Both the position numbers and the translations under genes were made by a program. A stretch of DNA of 64,000 bases from Antribacter soli (GTDB lineage Bacteria; Actinomycetota; Actinomycetes; Actinomycetales; Cellulomonadaceae). Where the stretch lies: positions 1 to 64,000 of the forward strand of contig NZ_JAKGSG010000034.1 of NCBI RefSeq assembly GCF_021568775.1. Reading direction: 5' to 3'. Below are positions 17,246-26,062 of the stretch, in pieces. Numbering within the stretch: position 1 is the stretch's first letter; every line of letters starts with the position of its first letter. Below the pieces are notes generated by a model. It was not told the DNA's origin. It was given only the letters and a program-made list of their open reading frames with translations, and did not search any database.

Positions 17246-18355
17246 ATGCTGCCCACCGCCCCCACCGTTCGGGACGGGTTCCGACCCACGCGGCCCCGTA
17301 CCGCCGACGAGCAGCCCATCACCAGCACGTACACCGCACTGTCGCGGACCGTGCGCGACGCCGGCCTCCTCCACCGCACCCACGGCTACTACCTGTGGAC
17401 CCTCGCCGTCCTGACGCTCGCCCTCGGCGGCATCGTCACCGGGTTCGTCCTGCTGGGCGACTCGTGGTTCCAGCTCCTCATGGCCGGCGCCCTCGGGCTC
17501 GTCCTCACCCAGTTTGCGTTCGTCGCGCACGAAGCCTCGCACCGGCAGGTGCTCGAGTCCGGCCCGGCGAACGACCGCCTCGGGAAGTTCCTCGCCAACG
17601 GCGTCGTCGGCATCAGCTACTCGTGGTGGATGACGAAGCACACCCGCCACCACGCCAACCCCAACCGGGTCGGCAAGGACCCCGACATCGCGAACGACAC
17701 CATCGCCTTCACCGAGGAAGGCGCCCGCGAGCACCGCGGCCTGCTGGCCCTGATCACCCGGTACCAGGGCTGGCTGTTCTTCCCGCTCCTCACGCTCGAG
17801 GGCCTCAACCTGCACCTCACGTCGATCCGGTCGCTGTTCCACGGCACCCGCGAGGACCGCGGTGCACGCACGCTGGAGCTCGTCACGATCGTCGCCCGGC
17901 TCGCCGCCTACCTGGCGGTGGTGTTCTGGGCGCTGCCGCTCGGACTCGGACTCGCGTTCGTCGGCGTGCAGATGGCCGTGTTCGGCGTCTACATGGGCGC
18001 GTCGTTCGCCCCGAACCACAAGGGCATGGCGATCCTCCCCGCCGACAGCCGCCTGGACTTCCTGTCCAAGCAGGTGCTGACGTCGCGCAACATCCGCGGC
18101 GGGTGGTTCATGAGCATCCTCATGGGCGGGCTCAACTTCCAGATCGAGCACCACCTGTTCCCGAGCATGCCGCGCCCGCACCTCATCCGGGCCCGCGAGA
18201 TCGTCCGGGAGCACTGTGCGACCATCGGCGTCCCCTACACGGAGACCAGCCTCCTGGAGTCCTACGCGATCGTGGTCGGCTACCTCAACCGCGTCGGCCT
18301 CGCCGCGCGCGACCCCTTCGACTGCCCGATGTACCACCGCCTGCGCGGGGTCTGA
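17246..18355 (+). CDS. Membrane fatty-acid (acyl-CoA) desaturase
   Basis: A 369-aa integral-membrane di-iron desaturase introducing a double bond into acyl chains. The three histidine boxes are complete: HEASH (about residue 95), HTRHH (about 132) and QIEHHLF (about 295). Paired hydrophobic segments flank them (YLWTLAVLTLALGGIVTGFV; LLMAGALGLVLTQFAFVA; a hairpin near 215-260). The pattern matches actinobacterial DesA3-like acyl-CoA desaturases. No ferredoxin reductase partner is adjacent. Several start codons are close together near 17246; the one given retains the whole N-terminal segment. Confidence 0.93.
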   Translation: MLPTAPTVRDGFRPTRPRTADEQPITSTYTALSRTVRDAGLLHRTHGYYLWTLAVLTLALGGIVTGFVLLGDSWFQLLMAGALGLVLTQFAFVAHEASHRQVLESGPANDRLGKFLANGVVGISYSWWMTKHTRHHANPNRVGKDPDIANDTIAFTEEGAREHRGLLALITRYQGWLFFPLLTLEGLNLHLTSIRSLFHGTREDRGARTLELVTIVARLAAYLAVVFWALPLGLGLAFVGVQMAVFGVYMGASFAPNHKGMAILPADSRLDFLSKQVLTSRNIRGGWFMSILMGGLNFQIEHHLFPSMPRPHLIRAREIVREHCATIGVPYTETSLLESYAIVVGYLNRVGLAARDPFDCPMYHRLRGV

Positions 18356-18388
18356 CGCGTCAGCCGCAGAGCAGCGAGCCCGCCGCGT

Positions 18389-18970
18389 TCAGCCCCGGTG
18401 CCGCCGGCAGCGGGCCTCGTACGACTCGGCTCCGCCCACGTGAGCCTCGACCGGGGTGAGGGCATCGCCCAGGTCGACGACCGGTCCGGCGTCGTGCACG
18501 CGGACGTGGAACGCGGCCTCCGCGCCGCAGACCGCGCACACCGCCGTGAGCTTGTCGACGGACTCGGCGAGCGCCATGAGTTCCGGCATGGGCGCGAAGG
18601 GGCGGCCGTCGAACGTGACGGACAGGCCGGCGACCACGACGACGAGGCCGCGGTCGGCCAGGGCCGAGGCGACGGGCACGAGGTCGTCCCCGAAGAACTG
18701 CGCCTCGTCGATGGCGACGAGCTCGGTGCCCGCGTCCAGCAGGCCGGGGATGGCCGCCGCGGTCGCCGCCGTGCGCGACGGCAGCTCGAGACCCGAGTGG
18801 GACGTGACCTTGCCGGTCCCCCGCCGGGTGTCGAGCTCGTGGCTGATGACGGCGACCCCCCGCCGGGCGATCTCCGCCCGCCGGACGCGCCGCACCAGCT
18901 CCTCCGACTTGCCGGCGAACATGGGGCCGGCGATCACCTCGATGCGCCCGCGACCGAACCCGTCGTCCAT
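18389..18970 (-). CDS. tdk: Thymidine kinase (type II)
   Basis: A 193-aa enzyme of nucleotide salvage that phosphorylates thymidine. Walker A is in AGPMFAGKSEELVRR (about residues 14-28), Walker B in LVAIDEAQFF, and the lid region supplies the Zn-binding CAVCGAEAAF pair with a further Cys/His near the C-terminus (CRRHRG). The start at 18970 (MDDGFGRGRIEVIAGPMFAG) gives normal length. It is an isolated gene, convergent with the desaturase and downstream of the palindrome behind the DUF559 gene. Confidence 0.95.
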   Translation of the reverse strand: MDDGFGRGRIEVIAGPMFAGKSEELVRRVRRAEIARRGVAVISHELDTRRGTGKVTSHSGLELPSRTAATAAAIPGLLDAGTELVAIDEAQFFGDDLVPVASALADRGLVVVVAGLSVTFDGRPFAPMPELMALAESVDKLTAVCAVCGAEAAFHVRVHDAGPVVDLGDALTPVEAHVGGAESYEARCRRHRG

Positions 18971-19035
18971 GACGTCAGTCAAGCACCGAGGGCTCCCGGG
19001 GGCCTGCCCCACCGCGAGCATCGCCTCGTTGCCGG

Positions 19036-19111
19036 GAGTCCGCTTCGATCACGCGGTTGTGCACCGATCTGCCGCCGCCGAGGTGCGTAACCGCGTGATC
19101 GAAGCGGACTC
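19036..19111. repeat. Palindrome P1 (30-bp arms) at the 3' end of the DUF559/AbiEi-like gene
   Basis: Arms 19036-19065 and 19082-19111 pair over 30 bp with two G/T positions; the loop is 16 nt. The arms contain CGATCACGCGGTTGTGCACC. The gene's TGA stop (19049-19051) lies inside the left arm, so its last 20 or so residues are encoded by the palindrome. P2 at 20248-20324 is related. Confidence 0.9.
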
Positions 19112-20122
19112 AGCCCCCCGGAGCCCCAGCTCCACGACCTGGTCCCGTGCCACGTCCTGCCCCGGGCGCCACCGATGCTTCCGCAGCACCGCCGCGACCG
19201 CAGCGCCGATCCCACCAGGGCGCCGGCTGTCGCTGGGCTTGAACCGGAGGAGGACGACCCGGCCAGAGGCGAGCAGCTGGTTCTGGCGCGGGGAGTCGTG
19301 CACGAGCGCCGAAGGGCTGCTGTGCGGGCCGACGCCGTCGATCTCGACGACCAGCCAGCGGCCGTCGGGCAACCACCACACCAGGTCGACCCGGGCCACG
19401 ATCTTCCCGTCCACGGAGAACCGGACCTGGATGTCGTCCGGCAGCACGCCGTTGTCGATGCACGAGAGCCTGGCGAACGACTCTGCCGGCGACTCGGCCC
19501 GCCGGTCGACCAGCCCGAACACCTCGTGCACGGCAGCCGCACCCGGACGCCCGCGCACGAGCTCGTGAATGGCCGGCAGCACGCCCTCACGGTCCGCGCT
19601 GCGCCGCGCGACGCCGTCGAGCACCGCCAGCATGTTCTCCCGTGGGAGGCGGGGCAGGGCCTGCGCGACGGCGTGGTCGAGCCGGGCGACCGGCCGGTCG
19701 CCGATCAGGACCATCGGGAACGGCTCGTACTGCCGGACCGCCACGCCGCACCGGTTCGCCCGGTCCGTCCCGCCTGGCAGCGCCACCTCCGCGACGAAGT
19801 CGACAGGCAGCCCGTCGACGTCGTGCAGCACGAGGGCGCACGTGCCGGTCGCGACGGCCTGCGGACCGTACAGGAGGAGCGCCAGCCAGGTCCGGCGCCG
19901 GCGGACATGGTCGTGGAAGTCCTCCCGCCGCCGGTGCTCGATGGGGACCGGGTCGATGTCGTAGACACCGCGACCTGGGTGCTGCCAGCGCAGCTGCTCG
20001 ACGAGGCGCCGACGCACCTGTCGAGAGACGCCGAGGTCGTCGCACTGCCGGGCCGACAGGAGACCTGCCTGCCGGTGCGCCGTGCGCGCAGCTGGTTCCG
20101 GGATCTCGAAGCGCCTTGACAT
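19049..20122 (-). CDS. AbiEi-type winged-helix plus DUF559 (Vsr-like) nuclease-fold protein
   Basis: A 357-aa protein. The N-terminal about 65 residues (TAHRQAGLLSARQCDDLGV then RRRLVEQLRWQHPGRGVYDI) resemble the AbiEi antitoxin/winged-helix domain. The C-terminal part resembles DUF559, a PD-(D/E)xK Vsr-like fold: VARVDLVWWLPDGRWLVVEI then DG, and RQNQLLASGRVVLLRFKP. Such proteins occur in many copies in actinobacterial genomes as orphans and are usually labelled type IV toxin-antitoxin AbiEi-like; no AbiEii toxin gene is adjacent here. The gene is bracketed by two related long palindromes and its C-terminus is encoded within one. The start at 20122 was chosen for the family-like N-terminus. 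Nuclease activity is unproven. Confidence 0.8.
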   Translation of the reverse strand: MSRRFEIPEPAARTAHRQAGLLSARQCDDLGVSRQVRRRLVEQLRWQHPGRGVYDIDPVPIEHRRREDFHDHVRRRRTWLALLLYGPQAVATGTCALVLHDVDGLPVDFVAEVALPGGTDRANRCGVAVRQYEPFPMVLIGDRPVARLDHAVAQALPRLPRENMLAVLDGVARRSADREGVLPAIHELVRGRPGAAAVHEVFGLVDRRAESPAESFARLSCIDNGVLPDDIQVRFSVDGKIVARVDLVWWLPDGRWLVVEIDGVGPHSSPSALVHDSPRQNQLLASGRVVLLRFKPSDSRRPGGIGAAVAAVLRKHRWRPGQDVARDQVVELGLRGAESASITRLRTSAAADRCTTA

Positions 20123-20247
20123 GCGCCCATCGCAGCAGGTCGACCGGGTGGAACCGGCCGCCGTCGGCGCCCGCTGTGCACCACGGCGGCGAACCGGCGC
20201 CTGTGGTCGGGGTCGGTCGGAGGCTGTCCTGCAGGGAGCGACGGGAA

Positions 20248-20324
20248 AAGTCCGCCTGGAACACGCGGTTGTGCACCGCGGGAGCTGCCTCCCGGTACAC
20301 AACCGCGTGATCGAACCGGACCTT
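20248..20324. repeat. Palindrome P2, related to P1, between rne and the DUF559 gene
   Basis: Left arm about 20248-20278 and right arm 20293-20324 share ACACGCGGTTGTGCACC and its complement, with a few interior mismatches. Right-arm CGCGTGATCG and left-arm CACGCGGTTGTGCACC are identical to P1. It also lies where an rne terminator would be expected. Confidence 0.85.
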
Positions 20325-20416
20325 CCAGAAGGACGCCGCGGGGCCGCCACCTTTTTGGGGACGGCCCGGCGTGCCCCGGTCAGCGGCCGAGAAGCCGCGA
20401 CCAGAGGCCCTTCTTC

Positions 20417-23400
20417 TTAGGCGACGTCGTCGCCTGCTCCTTTGGGCAGAACATCACCCTGTCCAACGACGGCGGCCTCCTCGGCCTCCGCCGCGACCGG
20501 CTCGACGGCCCCCTCGGCGACCGGCTCGACGGCTTCAGCCGCGCCGGACACCGCGTCCTCCACGAACGCCTCGGCGGCGTCGGCGTCCACCGTCGCAGCC
20601 TCGACGATCAGGTCGGCCGGCTGCTCGACCACCCCGTCGACGTCGCGCGCCTCGTGGGCGTGCGCGGCCGCGGCAGCGATCGTGGCGAGCGTGGCCTTGA
20701 CGGCCTCGCGCGCCTCGGAGCGCTCGTCCGGCAGGACGGGCACGGGAGGCGTGGCAGCCGCCGTCGTCTCCTTCGCCCCGCCGCGCTTGCGGCGCGACCG
20801 GGCCGCGCGGCCCTCGGCCTCGGCCGCCACCGCCCCGCCACCGTTCGACGGCGCGGCGGGTGCGCCGCCGCGCTCGATCGGGTGCTCGTGCACGATGAAC
20901 CCGCGGCCGTGGCAGTGCTCGCACGTCTCGGAGAACGCCTCGACGAGGCCCTGGCCGACACGCTTGCGCGTCATCTGGACCAGGCCGAGCGACGTGACCT
21001 CGGCGACCTGGTGCTTGGTCCGGTCCCGGCCCAGGCACTCGACCAGGCGGCGGAGCACCAGGTCACGGTTGGACTCGAGCACCATGTCGATGAAGTCGAT
21101 GACGATGATGCCGCCGATGTCGCGCAGCCGGAGCTGACGCACGATCTCCTCGGCCGCCTCGAGGTTGTTCCGCGTGACGGTCTCCTCGAGCGTGCCGCCC
21201 GCACCGGTGAACTTGCCCGTGTTGACGTCCACGACGGTCATGGCCTCGGTGCGGTCGATGACCAGCGAGCCACCCGACGGCAGCCACACCTTGCGGTCCA
21301 TCCCCTTGGAGAGCTGCTCGTCCACGCGGTGCACAGCGAACACGTCCGTGTTCTCAGCCCAGCGGGACACGCGCTCGCGCAGGTCCGGGGCGAGCTCGTC
21401 GACGTAGGACGAGATCTCGTCCCACGCCCCGTCGCCCTCCACCACGAGCGACGAGAAGTCGTCGTTGAAGATGTCGCGGACCACGCGGATCGCGAGGTCG
21501 GGCTCGCCCTGCAGCAGGGCGGGCGCGTTGGCGGTCTTCGCCTTCTTCTCGATCTGCGCCCACTGGTTCTGCAGGCGCTCGACGTCGGCCCGCAGCTCCT
21601 CCTCGCTCGCGCCCTCGGCGGCGGTGCGCACGATGACGCCCGCCCCCTCGGGCACGACCTCGCGCAGGATCTTCTTCAGACGGTTGCGCTCGATGTCGGG
21701 CAGCTTCCGGCTGATGCCGGTCATGCCACCACCGGGCACGAACACGAGGTAGCGGCCGGCGAGCGTGACCTGGCTCGTGAGCCGCGCGCCCTTGTGGCCG
21801 ATCGGGTCCTTCGTGACCTGCACCAGCACCGAGTCACCCGACTTCAGCGCCTGCTCGATGCGGCGCGGCTGGCCCTCGAGCCCCGCGGCGTCCCAGTTGA
21901 CCTCGCCCGCGTAGAGCACGGCGTTGCGGCCCTTGCCCACGTCGACGAACGCGGCCTCCATGCTGGGCAGCACGTTCTGCACGCGGCCCAGGTACACGTT
22001 GCCCGCCATCGACGTCTGCGACTGCTGCGAGACGTAGTGCTCCACGAGGACGCCGTCCTCGAGCACCGCGATCTGCGTGCGGCCGTCCTTCTCGCGCACG
22101 ATCATCGAGCGGGTCACCGACTCGCGGCGTGCGAGGAACTCGGCCTCGGTGATGATCTGGCGGCGACGGCCGGCGTCGCGGCCCTCGCGGCGGCGCTGAC
22201 GCTTCGCCTCGAGGCGCGTGGAGCCCTTCAGCGCAGTCACCTCGTCGGAGACGACCGCCCGCTCGCGCGTACGGCTCGCGGCAGCCTCGGCGCGCTCGCC
22301 ACGGGTACCGCGACGGCGGCGCCGACGGCGGCGGCTGCCACCCTCGCCCTCCTCGTCGTCGCCCTCGTCACCTTCGGCCTCGCTGTCCGACGCCGGACCG
22401 GTCGCCCCGGTCTCGTCCGTCGCCTCCGCGTCGCCCGCCTCGGTGTCCTCGGCGTCCTCGTCCTCGTCGGACTCACCCTCGTCGAACGAGTCGCGACGGT
22501 CCCGGCCACCGCGACGGCCACGGCCGCCCCTGCGGCGGCGACGGCGCGCCGGGCGCAGGCCGTCCTCGTCCTCCTCGTCCTCCTCGAAGTCCTCCGGGGC
22601 GAGCTCCTCGAGCTCCACGCCCTCGGCGAGCAGCTCGGACTCGATGAGCCCGACCTCCTCGACGGCGGCGGCCTCGTCCTCGCTCAGCTCGATCGCACTG
22701 GTCTCAGCCGCGAGGAACTGCGGGGCGGCGGCGCGAGCGCGCTCCGCGGTGTCGGCGATCGCCTCGAGCGCCGAGGCGGTGTCGACGGCGGGCGCCTCCG
22801 TGGGCGTCGGTGCCGCGGCGCCGCGCGAGGCACGGCGGGACCGGGTGCGGGGTGCCGGGGCCTCGGCCGCCGGGAGCCTCGATGCCGGGAGGTCGAGCTC
22901 CAGCGGGGCGTGTGCGGTCGGCGCAGCCTCGAGCGTCTCGGCCGGGGGCTCCGCCGCCTGCGTCGTCAACGCCCGCGTCGGCTCGGCCTGCGCAGGCGCG
23001 ACGGCCTCGGCCGGCTCCTCGTGCGGGCGGGGCGGGCCGGCCGGTGCCACGGCACGGCGCGGCCGGCGCGCGGTCGTGGGGTCGGGCGCCTGGAACAGCA
23101 GCGCGGTCGTCGCGAGACGCGGCTTGCGCGAGCCGCCTGTCGTGGCGGCGGGCGAGATCGGTGCCTCCGCCGGCTCGGCGGCCGGCTCCGGGCTCGGCGC
23201 GGGCTCGGCCGGGGCCTCGGCACGCGCGGCGCGTCCGCGGGTGGCGCGGCGGGTGCGCGGCGCGGGAGCCGCCTCCGCGGCCGTGTCCTCGGCGGGCTCG
23301 GCCTCCGGGGCGGCGATCACCTCGGCCTCCGAGGCGGCCTCCGTCACCGGGGCCTCGGCGACCGGCGCGGCCGCACGGCGGCGCGACCGGCGGGCGGGAG

Positions 23401-24106
23401 CCTCGGCGGGCTCGGCCGCCGGGGTCTCGGCAGGCTCCGCCTCGGTCTTCTTGGTGCGGCGGCGCGACCGGGCGGGCTTCTCGGCGGGCTCGGCGGGTGC
23501 CGCCTCGGCCTCGGCGTCGTGCACCTCGGCACCGCGGGGGCCTGCAGGGAGAACGATGTCGTCGAGGCTCCGGACCTCGCGGGCGTCGCCCTCGACGTCG
23601 GGCGTGCGGCGCTCGGGCAGCACGATGTCGTGGAGCGCGATGGCGGGCTCCTCCACCTCGGGCTCGGGCTCGGGCTCGGCAGAGACGACCGCGGCCGGGG
23701 CCGCGACGTCGTCCTCGACCGCGAGCTCGACCACCAGGTCGGCCGGGAGGTCGGCCGGGGTCTCCGGCTCGGCCGGGGTCTCGGCGACGGGAGCCGGGGC
23801 CGGGGCCGGGACGGCCTCGGGCGCTGCAGTGACGCGCACGGCACGGCGGCTCTTGCGCGGGGCGTCGCCCGTCCCGGTGCCGGCGACGACGACCGGCTCG
23901 GCGGTGGACGCCGACGTGATGGGGGTGGTGGCGGTCTCAGCCGTCAGGAAGACGGGCTCCGTCTTCGGCGGGGCCGCCGTGGCGCGGGTGGCACGACGGC
24001 GCGGGGTGCGCTTCGTCGTCTCCTCGGCCTCGGCCGAGGCTCCCAGAGCCTCGTCGTGATCGTTCTGTGACCCGATGGTCGTATTCGTGGTGCTGCGAGG
24101 CGTCAC
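20417..24106 (-). CDS. rne: Ribonuclease E/G with a very long acidic/alanine-rich N-terminal extension
   Basis: A 1229-aa endoribonuclease of the RNase E/G family, central to rRNA maturation and mRNA turnover. The catalytic core lies in the C-terminal half: S1-like GNVYLGRVQNVLPSMEAAFV, KDPIGHKGARLTSQVTLAGR, DVNTGKFTG and GGIIVIDFIDM (metal-binding Asp), plus the Zn-link CEHCHGRG. The first 600 or so residues are low-complexity Glu/Pro/Ala with Arg-rich patches (RRRRRGGRGRRG); another such tail follows the core. This flanking layout is typical of actinobacterial RNase E. The start at 24106 (GTG) has an AGGAG site 9 nt upstream; open frame continues further, so the start is moderately certain. 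Confidence 0.93.
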   Translation of the reverse strand: MTPRSTTNTTIGSQNDHDEALGASAEAEETTKRTPRRRATRATAAPPKTEPVFLTAETATTPITSASTAEPVVVAGTGTGDAPRKSRRAVRVTAAPEAVPAPAPAPVAETPAEPETPADLPADLVVELAVEDDVAAPAAVVSAEPEPEPEVEEPAIALHDIVLPERRTPDVEGDAREVRSLDDIVLPAGPRGAEVHDAEAEAAPAEPAEKPARSRRRTKKTEAEPAETPAAEPAEAPARRSRRRAAAPVAEAPVTEAASEAEVIAAPEAEPAEDTAAEAAPAPRTRRATRGRAARAEAPAEPAPSPEPAAEPAEAPISPAATTGGSRKPRLATTALLFQAPDPTTARRPRRAVAPAGPPRPHEEPAEAVAPAQAEPTRALTTQAAEPPAETLEAAPTAHAPLELDLPASRLPAAEAPAPRTRSRRASRGAAAPTPTEAPAVDTASALEAIADTAERARAAAPQFLAAETSAIELSEDEAAAVEEVGLIESELLAEGVELEELAPEDFEEDEEDEDGLRPARRRRRRGGRGRRGGRDRRDSFDEGESDEDEDAEDTEAGDAEATDETGATGPASDSEAEGDEGDDEEGEGGSRRRRRRRRGTRGERAEAAASRTRERAVVSDEVTALKGSTRLEAKRQRRREGRDAGRRRQIITEAEFLARRESVTRSMIVREKDGRTQIAVLEDGVLVEHYVSQQSQTSMAGNVYLGRVQNVLPSMEAAFVDVGKGRNAVLYAGEVNWDAAGLEGQPRRIEQALKSGDSVLVQVTKDPIGHKGARLTSQVTLAGRYLVFVPGGGMTGISRKLPDIERNRLKKILREVVPEGAGVIVRTAAEGASEEELRADVERLQNQWAQIEKKAKTANAPALLQGEPDLAIRVVRDIFNDDFSSLVVEGDGAWDEISSYVDELAPDLRERVSRWAENTDVFAVHRVDEQLSKGMDRKVWLPSGGSLVIDRTEAMTVVDVNTGKFTGAGGTLEETVTRNNLEAAEEIVRQLRLRDIGGIIVIDFIDMVLESNRDLVLRRLVECLGRDRTKHQVAEVTSLGLVQMTRKRVGQGLVEAFSETCEHCHGRGFIVHEHPIERGGAPAAPSNGGGAVAAEAEGRAARSRRKRGGAKETTAAATPPVPVLPDERSEAREAVKATLATIAAAAAHAHEARDVDGVVEQPADLIVEAATVDADAAEAFVEDAVSGAAEAVEPVAEGAVEPVAAEAEEAAVVGQGDVLPKGAGDDVA

Positions 24107-24546
24107 GTGTTGTGCTCCTGTGGCCCCCGGTCCGCCCCACACCGGCGGACCGCCGGGCGGTCGGTCGTCCGGTGGTACATCGCGGCGAAGCGCGTACCCG
24201 GACGGAAGTCTCGGCTGCGGCCCTGCTCCCTCGTCTTCGCGGACGCCAGCGCTCACGAACCCCTTCATGTCCGTGGTCGCGGCACCGCGTGCGGATCGCG
24301 GAAGCAGCGGGCTCGTCAGGTCGCGCGGGGGATGTGGGTCCCTGCACGACTGCGGCCAGTATCGCACAGGACGGCCTCGTCGGCCGTGGTGGGCGGGCTC
24401 TCCGGGCGCGTCACTCGCGCCGGCCCTGTCCGGCCGTCAGGCTTGTGTCACACATCACGGCCACAACGGGTCAACCGGCCATCGGAACCCCGTACATTCG
24501 CTTGTGAAGACAGTCACAAGCATCCATGACCCCTCAGGAGCCCCCA
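24107..24546. other. 440-bp divergent control region between rne and cydA
   Basis: No gene is seen. The rne side is a GC-rich, hairpin-prone leader with a possible -10 (GATACT, complement of 24358-24363), implying a 5' UTR of about 240 nt, as is usual for autoregulated rne genes. The cydA side carries the Rex-type operator at 24501-24520 and a weaker half-matching site near 24443-24460. Confidence 0.7.
24501..24520 (+). promoter_or_regulatory. Rex (redox-sensing repressor) operator upstream of cydABDC
   Basis: CTTGTGA-AGACAG-TCACAAG is a perfect inverted repeat containing TTGTGA-N6-TCACAA, the Rex operator form known from Streptomyces, where Rex represses the cyd operon until NADH/NAD rises. 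It lies 26 bp before the GTG start at 24547. A weaker TTGTG-N7-TCAC site is at 24443-24460. Confidence 0.82.
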
Positions 24547-26046
24547 GTGGACGCCCTTGACCTGGCCCGGTGGCAGTTCGCCATCACCACCGTGTACCAC
24601 TTCATCTTCGTGCCGCTCACGATCGGCTTGGCGCCGCTGGTCGCCATCATGCAGACCGCGTGGGTGCGCACCGGTGACGAACGGTGGCTGCGGCTCACCA
24701 AGTTCTTCGGGAAGCTCTTCCTGATCAACTTCGCGCTCGGCGTCGTGACCGGCATCGTGCAGGAGTTCCAGTTCGGCATGAACTGGAGCGAGTACTCGCG
24801 CTTCGTCGGTGACGTGTTCGGGGCGCCGCTCGCGATGGAGGCGCTGGCCGCGTTCTTCGTCGAGTCCACGTTCCTCGGCCTGTGGATCTTCGGCTGGGAC
24901 CGCCTGAGCAAGCGCGTGCACCTCGCCTGCATCTGGGCCGTCGCCGTCGCGGTGAACCTCTCGGCGTTCTTCATCCTCGCGGCAAACTCCTGGATGCAGC
25001 ACCCGGTGGGTACGCGCTTCAACCCGGAGACCGGCCGGGCCGAGATGGAGTCCATCTGGGCGGTCCTCACCAACAGCACGCTCTGGGCGGCGTTCCCGCA
25101 CACCGTCACGGCGGCGTTCCTCACGGCCGGCACGTTCGTCGCCGGCATCGCCGCCTGGTGGATGGTGCGCCTGGCGCGGACGCGCAAGCCCGAGAACGTC
25201 GAGCTCGCCCGCACGGTCTACCGGCCGGCGCTGGTGCTCGGCACGGTCACGATGCTCATCGCGGGCGTCGGCGTCGCAGTGTCCGGCGACTTCCAGGGCA
25301 AGCTGATGTTCGAGCAGCAGCCCGGGAAGATGGCCTCCGCCGAGGCGCTCTGCGAGGGCACCGAGGCTGCCGCCTTCTCGATCCTCACGATCGGCGACCT
25401 GAGCAACTCGTGCGAGGGCGTGCGCCACCTCATCGAGATCCCGGGCCTGGCCAGCTACCTCGGCACCGGCAGCTTCTCCGGCCCGGACAGCTATCTCCCC
25501 GGCGTCGTGGACGTCCAGGAGTCGTACACGGAGCGGTACGGCGACACCGACGACGCCGGCAACCCCGTCTCGTACACGCCGAACCTCGCCCTCACCTACT
25601 GGAGCTTCCGGCTGATGATCGGCCTCGCGATCGGCTCCGTCGCGCTCTCGCTGGCCGCGCTGTGGTTCACCCGCGGCGGGCGCGTCAGCGACAACCCCTG
25701 GCTGGCCCGCATCGGCCTCGCCGCGATCCCCATGCCGTTCCTGGCGTCGTCCTTCGGCTGGATCTTCACCGAGACCGGCCGTCAGCCGTGGGTCGTCGCA
25801 CCGAACCCCACGGGCATCGACGAGATCCGGCTGCTCACGCTGCGCGGCGTCTCGACGGTGGTGAGCCCGGGGATGGTGCTCACCTCGATGATCGTGTTCA
25901 CCGTCGTCTACGGCGTGCTCGCGGTCATCTGGTACCGCCTCATGCACCGGTACACGGTCGAGGGCGTGCCCGCCGTCGTCCACGACGACTCACCCGAGGC
26001 GCGAACCGACGACGCCGCCGACCGCCCGCTCTCCTTCGCCTACTGA
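24547..26046 (+). CDS. cydA: Cytochrome bd ubiquinol/menaquinol oxidase subunit I
   Basis: CydA (499 aa) carries haems b558, b595 and d and the quinol site of the high-affinity terminal oxidase. The N-terminus LDLARWQFAITTVYHFIFVP contains the conserved haem-ligand His. ALAAFFVESTFLGLWIFGWD, FFILAANSWMQHPVG and the C-terminal GRQPWVV are diagnostic. The GTG at 24547 (VDALDLARWQF) is preferred over ATG 24526 because AGGAG lies 7 nt before it and relatives start there. The quinol loop appears short. First gene of cydABDC, behind a Rex operator. Confidence 0.97.
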   Translation: MDALDLARWQFAITTVYHFIFVPLTIGLAPLVAIMQTAWVRTGDERWLRLTKFFGKLFLINFALGVVTGIVQEFQFGMNWSEYSRFVGDVFGAPLAMEALAAFFVESTFLGLWIFGWDRLSKRVHLACIWAVAVAVNLSAFFILAANSWMQHPVGTRFNPETGRAEMESIWAVLTNSTLWAAFPHTVTAAFLTAGTFVAGIAAWWMVRLARTRKPENVELARTVYRPALVLGTVTMLIAGVGVAVSGDFQGKLMFEQQPGKMASAEALCEGTEAAAFSILTIGDLSNSCEGVRHLIEIPGLASYLGTGSFSGPDSYLPGVVDVQESYTERYGDTDDAGNPVSYTPNLALTYWSFRLMIGLAIGSVALSLAALWFTRGGRVSDNPWLARIGLAAIPMPFLASSFGWIFTETGRQPWVVAPNPTGIDEIRLLTLRGVSTVVSPGMVLTSMIVFTVVYGVLAVIWYRLMHRYTVEGVPAVVHDDSPEARTDDAADRPLSFAY

Positions 26047-26062
26047 ACCCGGAGCCACCGCC

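Noticed and set aside
19049-20122. Complete AbiE toxin-antitoxin pair
   Set aside because: No AbiEii nucleotidyltransferase gene adjoins; the neighbours are tdk and rne. The gene is better described as an orphan AbiEi/DUF559 protein.
20654-24070. 1138-aa plus-strand open frame opposite rne
   Set aside because: It is Leu/Arg/Gly low-complexity antisense of the RNase E coding sequence with no ribosome site or domains.
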